Shown here: piece by piece, positions 35,026 to 44,039 of the stretch
How the letters are laid out: each line of letters starts with the position of its first letter
How positions within the stretch are numbered: position 1 is the stretch's first letter
NCBI RefSeq assembly: GCF_004348525.1
Contig: NZ_SMKG01000023.1
Location: forward strand, 1 to 47,696
Source of the DNA: Micromonospora sp. 15K316
GTDB lineage: Bacteria > Actinomycetota > Actinomycetes > Mycobacteriales > Micromonosporaceae
Length of the DNA: 47,696 nucleotides
Reading direction: 5' to 3'
Notes under the pieces: generated by a model
What the model saw: only the letters and a program-made list of their open reading frames with translations
Databases searched by the model: none
Told to the model about the DNA's origin: nothing
Translations under genes and position numbers: made by a program

Positions 35026-35351
35026 GGCGCGCTCCAGCTCGCCCGACCGGAGGGGTGCCGGGCGACCGTTTGCACTCTACCGCCCGGCACTTATCTCCAT
35101 CTTTAAGCGTGAGCTGAAAAACCTCGACGTACGCCGGGCGAGTTGGGCATGCTTCCAGTGCCCGCCGGTGCCGGCGTGTTCGTTGCACAGCACGGCCGGG
35201 CACCGGGGCCGGGGAGGACCGACGGCCGGGCGGCGCCACGAGGGTCTGCGGCCCTTGCACCGCAGGGGTGCCACCCGGCCGTCCCGCCCGACATGGTCAC
35301 GGGATCCGCCGCCTGTCAGGTCGATGCCCCACCGACTCGTAGAGTGTCGGA
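35026..35351. promoter_or_regulatory. intergenic region between ArsR-type and NUDIX genes
   Basis: A 326-bp divergent region with no convincing gene. It contains one AT-richer patch (CTTATCTCCATCTTTAAG at about 35093-35110, with CTTA/TAAG ends), which is the likely promoter/operator of the regulator on the minus strand. The rest is GC-rich with no further signal that I can name. Confidence 0.4.
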
Positions 35352-35990
35352 ATGCCCGACGCCCCGCCCGCACCGAACGACCCGCAGAGCAGCCCGGCGA
35401 CGACCACGGTCCACGCCGATGACAGCTACGCCGCGTTGCACGCCGACGCGACCACGCTGCTGACCGACTGGCGTCCCACCAGCCCCGCCGCCGCTGCCGC
35501 GCGCGACCGTACGCTGGCCCTGCTCACGGCCGGGCCGGTCGCGATGAGTCGGGCGCACCGCGCCGGGCACGTCACCGCGAGCGCGCTGGTGCTGGACGCC
35601 ACCGGCAGCCGGGTGCTGCTCTGCCTGCACCGCAAGTTCCACCGCTGGGTGCAGCTCGGTGGGCACTGCGAGACCAGCGACCGGACGCTCGCCGGCGCCG
35701 CGCTGCGCGAAGCGACCGAGGAGTCCGGAATCGGCGGGCTCCGGATCGACCCCGTGCCGATCGACGTCGACCTCCACCCGGTCTCCTGCCAGGGCGGCTC
35801 GCTGCACTACGACGTCCGGTTCACCGTGGTGGCCCCGGCCGGCGCGGTGGAGCACGTCAGCGACGAGTCCACGGCGCTCGGCTGGTTCCCGCCGGAGCGG
35901 CTGCCCGAGCCGCTGGCCGACGGGACCCTCCAACTCGTCCGGCCCGCCCTCGCCTCGCTCAGACGTAGTCCTCTTCGCCTCGCTCCTTGA
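35352..35990 (+). CDS. NUDIX hydrolase
   Basis: A 212-aa protein with the NUDIX fold in the C-terminal ~140 aa. The box reads GGHCETSDRTLAGAALREATEESGI: the core REATEESG with its three metal-binding Glu is intact, while the early Gly and Glu of the consensus are replaced (the GGHCE variant common in actinobacteria). The N-terminal ~70 aa are a helical extension. Substrate unknown. Its 3' end overlaps the convergent guanylyltransferase gene by 32 bp. Confidence 0.9.
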   Translation: MPDAPPAPNDPQSSPATTTVHADDSYAALHADATTLLTDWRPTSPAAAAARDRTLALLTAGPVAMSRAHRAGHVTASALVLDATGSRVLLCLHRKFHRWVQLGGHCETSDRTLAGAALREATEESGIGGLRIDPVPIDVDLHPVSCQGGSLHYDVRFTVVAPAGAVEHVSDESTALGWFPPERLPEPLADGTLQLVRPALASLRRSPLRLAP

Positions 35991-37047
35991 GCTCGTCGAC
36001 CAGTGCCTTGACGTCCTGCGCCCGGTCACGCGGGCAGACCAGCACCGCGTCGGGAGTGTCCACCACGATGAGGTCGTGCACGCCGACGGCGGCCACCAGG
36101 CGTCCCGAATGCGGCACCACCACGAGGCCGGTGCTGTCCCGCAGCATGACGCCCGGCTTGGCCGCGCCGAGCACCACGTTGCCCGTGTGGTCGGCCGGCA
36201 GCACGTCACCCAGCGTGTGGAAGTCGCCGACGTCGTTCCAGCCGAAGTCACCGGGGACCGTCGCCACCCGCCCGGCCGTGGCGGCACCCTCCATCACCGC
36301 GTAGTCGACGGAGATCTTCGGCAGCGTCGGCCAGACCGCGCCCAGCACCTCGTCCTGCTCGGCGGTGTCCCACGCCGCCGAGATCGCGGTGACGCCGGCG
36401 TGCAGGGCCGGCTGCTGCCGGGCCAGTTCGGCGAGGAAGACGTCCACCCGCCAGACGAACATGCTGGCGTTCCAGAGGTGCCGACCGGAGCGGAAGTACG
36501 CCTCGGCCACCTCGCTGGCGGGCTTCTCCTTGAATTCGGCGACCATGCGCATCGGCCCGTCGCCGACCAGGTCGCCGCACTCCAGGTAGCCGTAGCCGGT
36601 CTCCGCCCGGGTCGGGGTGATCCCGACAGTCATCAGCAGCCCCTGCTCGGCGCCGCGCATCGCCTCCCGCACCGTCTCCGCCCAGCGGTGCGGGTCGCCG
36701 ATGAGATGGTCGGCGGCGAAGGAGCCCATCACCGCCTCCGGGTCTCGCAACGCGATCACGGCCGCGGCGAGCGCGATGGCCGCGCAGGAGTCCCGGGGCG
36801 ACGGCTCGACGAGGATGTTCTCCTCCGGCAGGCCCGCGAGCTGCCGCGCCACCGCCGTCACGTGCGCAGCTCCCGTGACCACCAGCGTCCGCTCGGGTGT
36901 CGTCAGTGGCGCCAGCCGCTCCACCGTCGCCTGCAGCAAGGAGGCGGACGTTCCGGTGAGCGGGTGCAGGAACTTGGGATGCCCGGCGCGGGACAGCGGC
37001 CACAACCTCGTGCCACTGCCTCCCGCCGGGATGACGGCATAGAGCAT
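35959..37047 (-). CDS. manC: mannose-1-phosphate guanylyltransferase
   Basis: A 362-aa nucleotidyltransferase: GTP-binding PAGGSGTRLWPLSR, the LVEPSPRDSCAAIALA motif, SFAADHLIGD, and the sugar-binding motif FKEKPASEVAE with GDFGWNDVGDF. It makes GDP-mannose for mannosylated glycolipids and glycans. No C-terminal isomerase domain, so it is the mono-functional form, as mycobacterial ManB. I chose ATG 37047, immediately before the AVIPAGG core; an earlier start would add 11 unconserved residues. It is followed upstream by a glycosyltransferase, as in the mycobacterial manB-wbbL region. Confidence 0.95.
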   Translation of the reverse strand: MLYAVIPAGGSGTRLWPLSRAGHPKFLHPLTGTSASLLQATVERLAPLTTPERTLVVTGAAHVTAVARQLAGLPEENILVEPSPRDSCAAIALAAAVIALRDPEAVMGSFAADHLIGDPHRWAETVREAMRGAEQGLLMTVGITPTRAETGYGYLECGDLVGDGPMRMVAEFKEKPASEVAEAYFRSGRHLWNASMFVWRVDVFLAELARQQPALHAGVTAISAAWDTAEQDEVLGAVWPTLPKISVDYAVMEGAATAGRVATVPGDFGWNDVGDFHTLGDVLPADHTGNVVLGAAKPGVMLRDSTGLVVVPHSGRLVAAVGVHDLIVVDTPDAVLVCPRDRAQDVKALVDELKERGEEDYV

Positions 37048-37099
37048 CAGCACATCATGCCCGACCGGTGCACGCGCCAACCGGCGGTTTCGACGGACG

Positions 37100-38245
37100 T
37101 CAGGACCGGGCCCGCGTCCAGGCCGCGATGTGCACCTCAGCGCTGGACTCCCAGGTGAACTCCTTGGCCCGATCGAAGCCCGCCTTGGCCAGCGTCAACC
37201 GGCGCGGTTCGTCGTCCAGCAGGGCGGCCAGATCCGCCGCCACCTGCTCCGGGCTCTCGCTCGTGTACGCCACGGCGTCACCGCCCACCTCGGGCAGCGA
37301 GAGCCGGGGCGTGGTGAGCACCGGGGCGGCGCACGCCATCGCCTCCAGGATCGGCAACCCGAACCCCTCCCCGTAGGACGGGTAGGCGGCGACCAACGCC
37401 CCGCCGAGGAAACCGGGCAGGTCCGCGTAGCGCAGGTAGCCCGGGCGCAGCAGCCGCAGGTGCGCGGGCACCTCGGCGACCGCCCGGTCGATGTCGTCGT
37501 CGTGCCCCTGACCACCGGCGATCACCAGCGCGGGCGGGTTGGGACGCTCGGCGACCGCTCGCGCCCAGCCCCGGATCAGGTTGGGCACGTTCTTGCGCGG
37601 CTCCTTGGCGCCGAGGAACGCGATGTAGCTGCTGCTGCCGAGCCCGAGCCGGGCCCGTACGCGGGCCTTCTCCTCCTCGCTCGGCGCGTGGAACGCGGCG
37701 TGGTCGACCCCGTGGTAGGCCACGTCGATCCGGGTCGGATCGGCGTCCAACAGGCGGATCAGCTCGTCCCGGGTGGCCTTGCTCGGCACGATCACCCGGT
37801 CGGCCCGGCGCAGCGACGTCTTGATGGCGCTGCGGAAGAAGGTGCGGCGCGACTTGTCGTAGTGCTCGGGCTCGGTGAAGAAGGTCGCGTCGTGCACGGT
37901 CACCGTCACCGGACACCCCGCACGCAGCGGACACGTGTAGAAGGGCGAGTGCAGCACCTGCACGCCGAGTTGCTGGGCCAGCATCGGCAGCCCGGTCTGC
38001 TCCCAGGCGAGCCGGGCCGGCCGGTGCGCGACCGCCGCGGGAGCCGGCACGATCTCGGCGTCGGGCAGCATCCGCGAGTAGCGCTCGAGGTCGGTGCGGA
38101 GGCTCACGACAGCCAGATCCACACCCGACCCACAGACCTTGCCCAGCGCGCCGAGCAGGCCGTCGACGTATCTACCGACGCCGCCACGGTCGGCGGGGAC
38201 ACTCGTGGCGTCGATGAGCACGCGGGGCGGGCGACCGGCGGTCAC
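37100..38245 (-). CDS. GT4-family glycosyltransferase
   Basis: A 381-aa GT-B enzyme. The N-terminal half has the acceptor-side GGVGRYVDGLLGAL turn and LHSPFYTCPLRAGCPVTVTVHD; the C-terminal half has the donor-binding FLGAKEPRKNVPNLIRGWA and the E-x7-E motif EGFGLPILEAMACAAPVL. It most probably transfers mannose or a related sugar from an NDP-sugar; the neighbouring manC supports GDP-mannose. Start GTG 38245 behind AAGGAG. Probably co-transcribed with manC, 52 bp apart. Confidence 0.92.
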   Translation of the reverse strand: MTAGRPPRVLIDATSVPADRGGVGRYVDGLLGALGKVCGSGVDLAVVSLRTDLERYSRMLPDAEIVPAPAAVAHRPARLAWEQTGLPMLAQQLGVQVLHSPFYTCPLRAGCPVTVTVHDATFFTEPEHYDKSRRTFFRSAIKTSLRRADRVIVPSKATRDELIRLLDADPTRIDVAYHGVDHAAFHAPSEEEKARVRARLGLGSSSYIAFLGAKEPRKNVPNLIRGWARAVAERPNPPALVIAGGQGHDDDIDRAVAEVPAHLRLLRPGYLRYADLPGFLGGALVAAYPSYGEGFGLPILEAMACAAPVLTTPRLSLPEVGGDAVAYTSESPEQVAADLAALLDDEPRRLTLAKAGFDRAKEFTWESSAEVHIAAWTRARS

Positions 38246-38396
38246 GGGGCGACTCCTTGCTGGCGGGTCTGTGGGGAACAACACTCCGGTGGCAAGCCTA
38301 CGCCGCGGCCCACCTCCGACGCTGACTGCGACCCGACGGTACGCGTACTTGTCATCGTCATCAGGTACGGACCGCGGCGGCGTATCGTTCGCGCCG

Positions 38397-39086
38397 ATGG
38401 CCGAGAACATTGCCCGGGTCTTCGCCGACGCGATCGCACCCGACCCGACCCGACCGTTGCTCACCTGGTACGACGACGCCTCCGGCGAGCGCACCGAACT
38501 CTCCGGCGCGACGCTGGCCAACTGGGTGGCCAAGACGGCCAACCTGCTGGTCGACGAGGTGGCCGTGGGGCCCGACGACAGCGCCGGGGTGCTCCTTCCG
38601 CCGCACTGGCAGACCGCCGCGGTGCTGCTCGGCTGCTGGTCCGCCGGGCTGACCGTAGCCGAGGCGCCGGGCCCCGTCGACGTGCTCTTCGCCGCCGTGA
38701 GCCGGGTGACCGAGGCGAACGCCTGGCCGGCGGGTGAGCGGTACGCGCTCGCGCTCGACCCGTTCGCCCTGCCGCTGCGCGAGGTGCCCGCCGGCTTCAC
38801 CGACTACGTGCTGCAGGTACGCGGCCACGGCGACCACTTCACCCCGTACCCGTCGGGCGGTGCGGCCGACTCGGGTCTGCTCGCCCGGGCGCGGGAGCGC
38901 GCGACGGAGTTCGGCCTGGCCGGCGGCGACCGGGTGCTGGTCGACGTGGCTCGTCACCCCGAGCCGGTGGAGTGGCTGCTCACACCCCTGAGCGTCGGCG
39001 CCAGCCTCGTCCTCTGCGGCAACCTGGACCCGGCCCGCCTCCCCGACCGTCTGGTCGCGGAGAAGGTCACCCGAACCCTCACCTGA
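38397..39086 (+). CDS. TIGR03089-family protein (short AMP-binding relative)
   Basis: A 229-aa protein that resembles only the N-terminal part of acyl-CoA synthetases (PLLTWYDDASGERTELSGATLANWVAKTANLL, AGVLLPPHWQTAAVLLGCWSAGLTVAEA). The ATP-binding and C-terminal lid domains are absent, as is usual for TIGR03089 proteins, so no ligase activity is expected. It occurs near manB and wbbL in mycobacteria as well. Function unknown. Start ATG 38397, 151 bp from the divergent glycosyltransferase. Confidence 0.9.
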   Translation: MAENIARVFADAIAPDPTRPLLTWYDDASGERTELSGATLANWVAKTANLLVDEVAVGPDDSAGVLLPPHWQTAAVLLGCWSAGLTVAEAPGPVDVLFAAVSRVTEANAWPAGERYALALDPFALPLREVPAGFTDYVLQVRGHGDHFTPYPSGGAADSGLLARARERATEFGLAGGDRVLVDVARHPEPVEWLLTPLSVGASLVLCGNLDPARLPDRLVAEKVTRTLT

Positions 39087-39094
39087 CGCGGTGT

Positions 39095-39124
39095 CCCCGC
39101 CCCCGCCGCGCGCCGGGGCCGGGG
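39095..39124. terminator. GC hairpin between convergent genes
   Basis: An imperfect stem (CCCCgcCCCC / GGGGccGGGG with a 2-nt internal mismatch) fills the 44-bp gap between the TIGR03089 gene and the acetoacetate-CoA ligase gene. Likely a shared terminator. Confidence 0.35.
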
Positions 39125-39130
39125 GTGAAC

Positions 39131-41116
39131 TCAGGCGGGGGTGCGGTCCGCCTGCGGAGCGCGCCGCTGGGCGAGCTGCGCGAAGGCGGTGAGCGACTCC
39201 GGGTTGGCGAGGGCGCCCGTGGCCGCCGCACGGTCGACCGGAGTTCCGGTGAGGATCTTCTTGACCGGCACCTCGAGCTTCTTCGCCGAGAGCGTGCGCG
39301 GCACGGCGCGTACCTGGTGGATCTCGTCGGGCACGTGCCGCGGTGACAACGCGGTACGCAGTTCCCGGCTGATCCTGGTGCGCAGCTCGTCGTCGAGCTC
39401 CAGCCCGTCGGCGAGCACCACGAAGAGCAGCAGCTCGCCGGCGCCGCCCTCGTCGTCCTCCAGGTGCACGACCACCGAGTCGACGACCTCGTCCAGCCCC
39501 TCCACCACGGAGTAGAACTCGGCGGTGCCGAGCCGTACGCCGCCCCGGTTGAGCGTGGCGTCGGAGCGCCCGGTGATCACGCAGCCGCCCCGGGAGTTGA
39601 TCGTGATCCAGTCGCCGTGCCGCCAGACCCCCGGATAGACGTCGAAGTACGCCTCCCGGTAACGGGAACCGTCCGCGTCGTTCCAGAAGCCCACCGGCAT
39701 GCTCGGCATCGGCTCGGTGATCACCAGTTCGCCCAGCTCGTCGACGACCGCGCTGCCGTCCGCCGCCCGCGCCTCGACCTTCGCCCCGAGCGCCCGGCAG
39801 GTGATCTCGCCGGCGTGCACCGGCAGCAGCGGCACCCCGCCCACGAAGCCGGTGCAGACGTCCGTGCCGCCGGAGAGGGACTGGAGCTGGAGGCGGTCGC
39901 CGACCGTCTCGTACACCCAGGTGAAGCCCTCGGCGGGCAGCGGCGCGCCGGTGGAGCCGAGCCCGCGCAGCGCGGAGAGGTCGGCGATCTCCTTCGGGAC
40001 CAGGCCGGCCTTGCGGCTGGCCAGCAGGAACGGCGCGGAGGTGCCGAAGTAGGTGGTGCCGGTCTCCTCGGCCAGCCGCCACAGCGTGCCCAGATCCGGG
40101 TGGCCCGGGTTGCCGTCGAACAGCACGATCGCCGCGCCCACCGCCGGCCCAGAGACCAGGAAGTTCCACATCATCCAGCCGGTGGTGGTGAACCAGAGGA
40201 ACCGGTCGGCCGGGCCCAGGTCGTGGTGCAGGGCGAGCATCTTCAGGTGCTCCAGCAGGATGCCCCCGTGCCCGTGCACGATCGGCTTGGGCAGGCCGGT
40301 GGTGCCGGAGGAGTAGAGCACGTAGAGCGGGTGGTCGAAGGCGACCGGGGTGAAGGTGAGCGGCTCGTCGGTCGGCGCGGCCAGCTCCGTCCAGGGGATC
40401 GCCCCCTCGGGCACGGCCGCCGGGTCGAGGTAGCCGATGCCGACGGTGTGCCGCAGCGACGGCAGGGCGGACCGGATCGCGGCCACCTCGGCCCGCCGGT
40501 CCACCGCCTTCCCGCCGTACCGGTAGCCGTCCACGGCGACCAGCACCGTCGGCTCGATCTGCTGCCAGCGGTCGGTGACGCTCCGCGTCCCGAACTCGGG
40601 CGCGCAGGACGTGAAGACCGCGCCGAGGCTGGCCGTGGCGAGCAGGAGCACGTACGTCTCCGGGATGTTCGGCGCGTACGCCGCCACCCGGTCGCCGGCG
40701 GTGACGCCGAGCCGGCGCAGCCCCGCGGCGACCCGGCGGACCTGCTCGCGCAGCTCGGCGGCGGTCAGGGTGACCGGCGCGCGGGTCTGGCCGTGCGCGA
40801 TCACCACCGGGTCGTCGTCGAGGCGGCCGGGCATGCGCAGCACGTTCTCGGCGTAGTTCAGCGTCGCCCCGGGGAACCACCGCGTGCCGGGCATGCTCCG
40901 GCCGGTCAGCGTGGCGGTCGGCGGGGTGTGCGCCACCACCTCGAAGTGGTCCCAGATCGAACGCCAGAACACGTCCAGATCGGTGACCGACCAGCGCCAC
41001 AGCGCGTCGTAGTCGGCGAAGTCCAGGCCGCGGTGCTCCCGCAGCCAGCGCAGGTACGCCCCGATCCGGGACCGCTCACGTACGTCCGCCGGCGGCGTCC
41101 ACAGCACGTCACCCAC
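39131..41116 (-). CDS. acetoacetate-CoA ligase
   Basis: A 661-aa adenylate-forming enzyme. Visible are the ANL motif YSSGTTGLPKPIVHG, GSTGAPLPAEGF, the C-terminal motif with GRSDATLNRGGVRLGTAEFY and the catalytic Lys near its end (LSAKKLEVPVKKILTG). The N-terminal TPPADVRERSRIGAYLRWL and GTRWFPGATLNYAENVLR segments identify the acetoacetyl-CoA synthetase subgroup, which activates acetoacetate with ATP. I chose GTG 41116 with a GAGGG site upstream; longer upstream frames look non-coding. Confidence 0.95.
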   Translation of the reverse strand: MGDVLWTPPADVRERSRIGAYLRWLREHRGLDFADYDALWRWSVTDLDVFWRSIWDHFEVVAHTPPTATLTGRSMPGTRWFPGATLNYAENVLRMPGRLDDDPVVIAHGQTRAPVTLTAAELREQVRRVAAGLRRLGVTAGDRVAAYAPNIPETYVLLLATASLGAVFTSCAPEFGTRSVTDRWQQIEPTVLVAVDGYRYGGKAVDRRAEVAAIRSALPSLRHTVGIGYLDPAAVPEGAIPWTELAAPTDEPLTFTPVAFDHPLYVLYSSGTTGLPKPIVHGHGGILLEHLKMLALHHDLGPADRFLWFTTTGWMMWNFLVSGPAVGAAIVLFDGNPGHPDLGTLWRLAEETGTTYFGTSAPFLLASRKAGLVPKEIADLSALRGLGSTGAPLPAEGFTWVYETVGDRLQLQSLSGGTDVCTGFVGGVPLLPVHAGEITCRALGAKVEARAADGSAVVDELGELVITEPMPSMPVGFWNDADGSRYREAYFDVYPGVWRHGDWITINSRGGCVITGRSDATLNRGGVRLGTAEFYSVVEGLDEVVDSVVVHLEDDEGGAGELLLFVVLADGLELDDELRTRISRELRTALSPRHVPDEIHQVRAVPRTLSAKKLEVPVKKILTGTPVDRAAATGALANPESLTAFAQLAQRRAPQADRTPA

Positions 41117-41357
41117 TGCTCTGCCCTCCCCTGGCCCGGACACGACTCTGTGCGGTGGGCCGTGGCGCCATCTTGCCCTACGTCGAAGCGCCATTGTCCG
41201 CACCCGCCGCCGCGGAAGGGGCGTGGCCGATCCACATGCCGGGCCGGTCGCCGATGTGGCCGGCGGAGGACGGCCGCTGCCGCCACCACTGACGGACGAG
41301 CGGCGGCAGCGGCCCCGCGCACCGGCGGGAAAGTCGAGCGGAGCCCCGGCCGGCAGG

Positions 41358-41876
41358 TCAGCCGGCGCGGTGGGCCTGGATCGCACGGCGGCGGGCCAGC
41401 CGATGGGCCCGCCGGATCTCCGCCTCCCGGAAACGCCGCTCGTCCTCGGCCGTCTCCGGCAGCACCGGCCGGACCGGGCGCGGGGCACCGCCCACGTCGA
41501 CACTGACGAAGACCAGGTACGCGGTGGCCACCCGGATCGGCTCGTCCTCGGCCGAGTCCCACCGCTCGGCCACCACCCGGACACCGACCTCCATCGAGCT
41601 GTGGCCGGTCCAGTTCACCTGGGCGTGCGCGTGCAACAGGTCGCCGACCCGCACGGGCTCGGAGAAGACGATCTCGTCGATGGCGGCGGTGACCGCCGTA
41701 CCGCCGCTGTGCCGGGCGGCGGCGGCACCGGCCACGTCGTCCACGAACTTCATCAGCACGCCGCCGTGCACGGTCCCATACAGGTTGACGTCCACAGCGG
41801 TCATGATCCGGCTCAACGTGACCCGGGAGTACGACGTCGGCTTGCCGGCCGGCGAGGTGGAGGGGTGCTCGGTCAT
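41358..41876 (-). CDS. acyl-CoA thioesterase (hotdog fold)
   Basis: A 172-aa protein with one hotdog domain: SRIMTAVDVNLYGTVHGGVLMKFVDDVAG carries the N-x-x-G-x-V-H-G-G motif with the catalytic Asp nearby, followed by the five-stranded part (AAIDEIVFSEPVRVGDLLHAHAQV). It is of the YciA/BACH type, hydrolysing acyl-CoA. The C-terminal ~40 aa are Arg-rich helix. The 241-bp gap to the ligase gene on the left holds nothing that I can name. Confidence 0.92.
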   Translation of the reverse strand: MTEHPSTSPAGKPTSYSRVTLSRIMTAVDVNLYGTVHGGVLMKFVDDVAGAAAARHSGGTAVTAAIDEIVFSEPVRVGDLLHAHAQVNWTGHSSMEVGVRVVAERWDSAEDEPIRVATAYLVFVSVDVGGAPRPVRPVLPETAEDERRFREAEIRRAHRLARRRAIQAHRAG

Positions 41877-41899
41877 GACGAAAACGGTACGGTGCGCGG

Positions 41900-42550
41900 A
41901 TGCGACATCTCTGGAGCTTCCTCGCAGGGTTGGTGGTGGCGCCCGTCACCTGGGTGCTGGTCACGCTCGGGCAGGACGGGTCGAGCGGCACGATCGGCCG
42001 CTGGGTGGAGATAGGAAAGTTCAACACGGCCAACCTGATCGAGCCGGCCGTCTACCTCGCCGCCGGCGGCATCGTGCTGGGCCTGCTCGGCACGCTGCGC
42101 TTCTCGCCGGTCGGCCCGCTGGTGGCCGGGCTGCTACTGGTCGTGCCGTACGTCGGGATGTTCGTCGCGCCCTTCGAGGTACGCGACCTCATTCCGGACG
42201 GGTGGAAGGTGCTGGGCGACCCGCTGCCGCTGCGGCTACCGGTGGAGAACGGCACGCTCTTCCTGGTCGGCATGATGCTGATCATGGCGACGTTCAGCCT
42301 GCAACGGTGGCGGCGCTGGCCGGCGCCGGCGAGCGCGCCGGCGCCCGCCGAGCCGGAGAAGAGCACCGACAACGACGTCACGTTGACCGACTGGCCGCCG
42401 GTCGCCTCGCCGGAGCGGGACACCGCCGCCCCGATCACCCTGGCCTACCCGGACTCCACGCCGACCGAACCGCTCCCCCGGCGCACCGGTGGGGAGTCGC
42501 CGTGGTCGGCCCCGCCCCGTAAGCCGGAGGACAGCCCCGGCATCCGCTGA
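41900..42550 (+). CDS. membrane protein of unknown function
   Basis: A 216-aa protein with four membrane segments in the first ~140 aa (about 5-23, 50-66, 72-90, 118-134) and a Pro/Thr-rich polar tail of about 75 aa. No signature residues. It starts 24 bp from the divergent thioesterase gene, so their promoters overlap. I do not recognise a family. Confidence 0.8.
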   Translation: MRHLWSFLAGLVVAPVTWVLVTLGQDGSSGTIGRWVEIGKFNTANLIEPAVYLAAGGIVLGLLGTLRFSPVGPLVAGLLLVVPYVGMFVAPFEVRDLIPDGWKVLGDPLPLRLPVENGTLFLVGMMLIMATFSLQRWRRWPAPASAPAPAEPEKSTDNDVTLTDWPPVASPERDTAAPITLAYPDSTPTEPLPRRTGGESPWSAPPRKPEDSPGIR

Positions 42551-42557
42551 CGAGCGT

Positions 42558-42584
42558 GGGCGGGCCGGCGGACCCGGCCCGCCC
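42558..42584. terminator. bidirectional GC hairpin
   Basis: GGGCGGGCC (42558-42566) and GGCCCGCCC (42576-42584) form a perfect 9-bp stem with a 9-nt loop in the gap between the membrane protein and the convergent acyl-CoA dehydrogenase gene. Confidence 0.55.
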
Positions 42585-42630
42585 CCGACCCGCCGCTCGG
42601 CGGCGGGCCGGTTCGACGGCGTGCGCCGGG

Positions 42631-43794
42631 TCAGCCGCGCAGCAGCTGGCGGGCCATCACGATGCGCTGCACCTGGTTGGTGCCTTCGTAGATCTGAGTG
42701 ATCTTGGCGTCCCGCATCATCCGCTCGACCGGGTAGTCCTTGGTGTAGCCGTAGCCGCCGAGCAGCTGCACCGCGTCGGTGGTGATCTCCATGGCGGCGT
42801 CCGAGGCGAAGCACTTGGCCGCCGCCCCGAAGTACGTGAGGTCGGCGTCGCCCCGCTCGGACTTGCCCGCCGCCGCGTACGTCAACTGCCGGGCCGCCTC
42901 CAGCTTCATGCCCATGTCGGCGAGCATGAACTGGACACCCTGGAACTCGGCTACCGCCTTGCCGAACTGCTTGCGCTCCTGCACGTAGCCCTTGGCGTAG
43001 TCGAGCGCGCCCTGCGCGATGCCGAGCGCCTGGGCGGCGATGGTGACCCGGGTGTGATCCAGGGTGCGCATCGCGGTGGCGAAACCGGTCCCCTCGGCAC
43101 CGATCATCCGGTCCGCCGGAATCCGCACGTTGTCCAGGTAGACCTCGCGCGTCGGGGAGCCCTTGATGCCGAGCTTCTTCTCCGGCGCGCCGAAGCTCAC
43201 GCCCGGGTCCGACTTCTCCACCACGAAGGCGGAGATGCCCCTGGACCGCGCCGAGGGGTCGGTGACCGCGAAGACGGTGTAGTACTCGGAGACCCCGGCG
43301 TTCGTGATCCACCGCTTCACGCCGTTGAGCACCCAGTGATCCCCGTCACGGACCGCCCGGGTGGTCATCGACGCCGCGTCGCTGCCCGCCTCGGGCTCCG
43401 AGAGGCAGTACGAGAACATCGCGTCGCCGCTCGCGACCGGGGTCAGGTAGCGGCGCTTGAGCTCCTCCGAACCGGCCAGCAGCAGCGGCATGGTGCCGAG
43501 CTTGTTCACCGCAGGGATCAGCGAGGAGGCGGCGCAGGCCCGGGCCACCTCCTCGATGACGATGGCCGTGGCCAGCGCGTCCGCGCCGGCGCCGCCGTAC
43601 TCGACCGGGATGTGCGGGGCGTGGAAGTCCGCCGCACGCAGCGCGTCGTAGGACGCCTTGGGGAACTCGCCGGTCTCGTCCGCCTCGGCGGCGTTCGGCG
43701 CCACCTTCGCCGCGCAGACCTCCCGGACCGCCTCCCGGATCGCCTCGTGTTCCTCGGGCAATCGGTAGACGTCGAACGACTCCTCTGCGGCCAT
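42631..43794 (-). CDS. acyl-CoA dehydrogenase
   Basis: A 387-aa flavoenzyme with the standard three-domain layout. FAD/substrate motifs YCLSEPEAGSDAASM and WITNAGVSEYY lie in the middle, the C-terminal helical domain carries QLLGGYGYTKDYPVERMMRDAKITQIYEGTNQVQRIVM with the catalytic Glu (YEGTN). It removes two hydrogens from a short- or medium-chain acyl-CoA. Start ATG 43794 behind GGGGAGGGG. Stands alone; a nested inverted repeat lies upstream. Confidence 0.96.
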   Translation of the reverse strand: MAAEESFDVYRLPEEHEAIREAVREVCAAKVAPNAAEADETGEFPKASYDALRAADFHAPHIPVEYGGAGADALATAIVIEEVARACAASSLIPAVNKLGTMPLLLAGSEELKRRYLTPVASGDAMFSYCLSEPEAGSDAASMTTRAVRDGDHWVLNGVKRWITNAGVSEYYTVFAVTDPSARSRGISAFVVEKSDPGVSFGAPEKKLGIKGSPTREVYLDNVRIPADRMIGAEGTGFATAMRTLDHTRVTIAAQALGIAQGALDYAKGYVQERKQFGKAVAEFQGVQFMLADMGMKLEAARQLTYAAAGKSERGDADLTYFGAAAKCFASDAAMEITTDAVQLLGGYGYTKDYPVERMMRDAKITQIYEGTNQVQRIVMARQLLRG

Positions 43795-43815
43795 GCCGGC
43801 CCCTCCCCTTCACCG

Positions 43816-43872
43816 CTATCATGCGCAGTCTGTACCGTCTCCTGACCGCGGACCGCGCAGACTGAAGGATAG
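43816..43872. promoter_or_regulatory. nested inverted repeats upstream of the acyl-CoA dehydrogenase
   Basis: CTATC (43816-43820) and GATAG (43868-43872) enclose CAGTCTG (43826-43832) and CAGACTG (43858-43864), a two-part symmetrical element about a 25-nt centre. It starts 22 bp upstream of the acyl-CoA dehydrogenase ATG. It could be an operator for a TetR-type repressor or a leader hairpin; neither is proven. Confidence 0.4.
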
Positions 43873-44039
43873 CGACCAAGGTTCAGGTACAAGTTACCGC
43901 GGCGTAGGCTCGTTCTCGACGGGTAACGCCGCCGCCCGGCGACCATTGAAAGACGAGCAGTTCCCTCCGGTGCCCGGCCAGGCGCCGCAGCAGTAGCGAC
44001 GCGACGGAGCGCCGCCCAGTGCGAGCGGAGAAGACAGGC

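Noticed and set aside
39131..41584. Longer start for acetoacetate-CoA ligase
   Set aside because: Residues before position 41116 are Arg/Gly/Pro-rich and overlap the thioesterase gene; the GTG at 41116 has a ribosome site.
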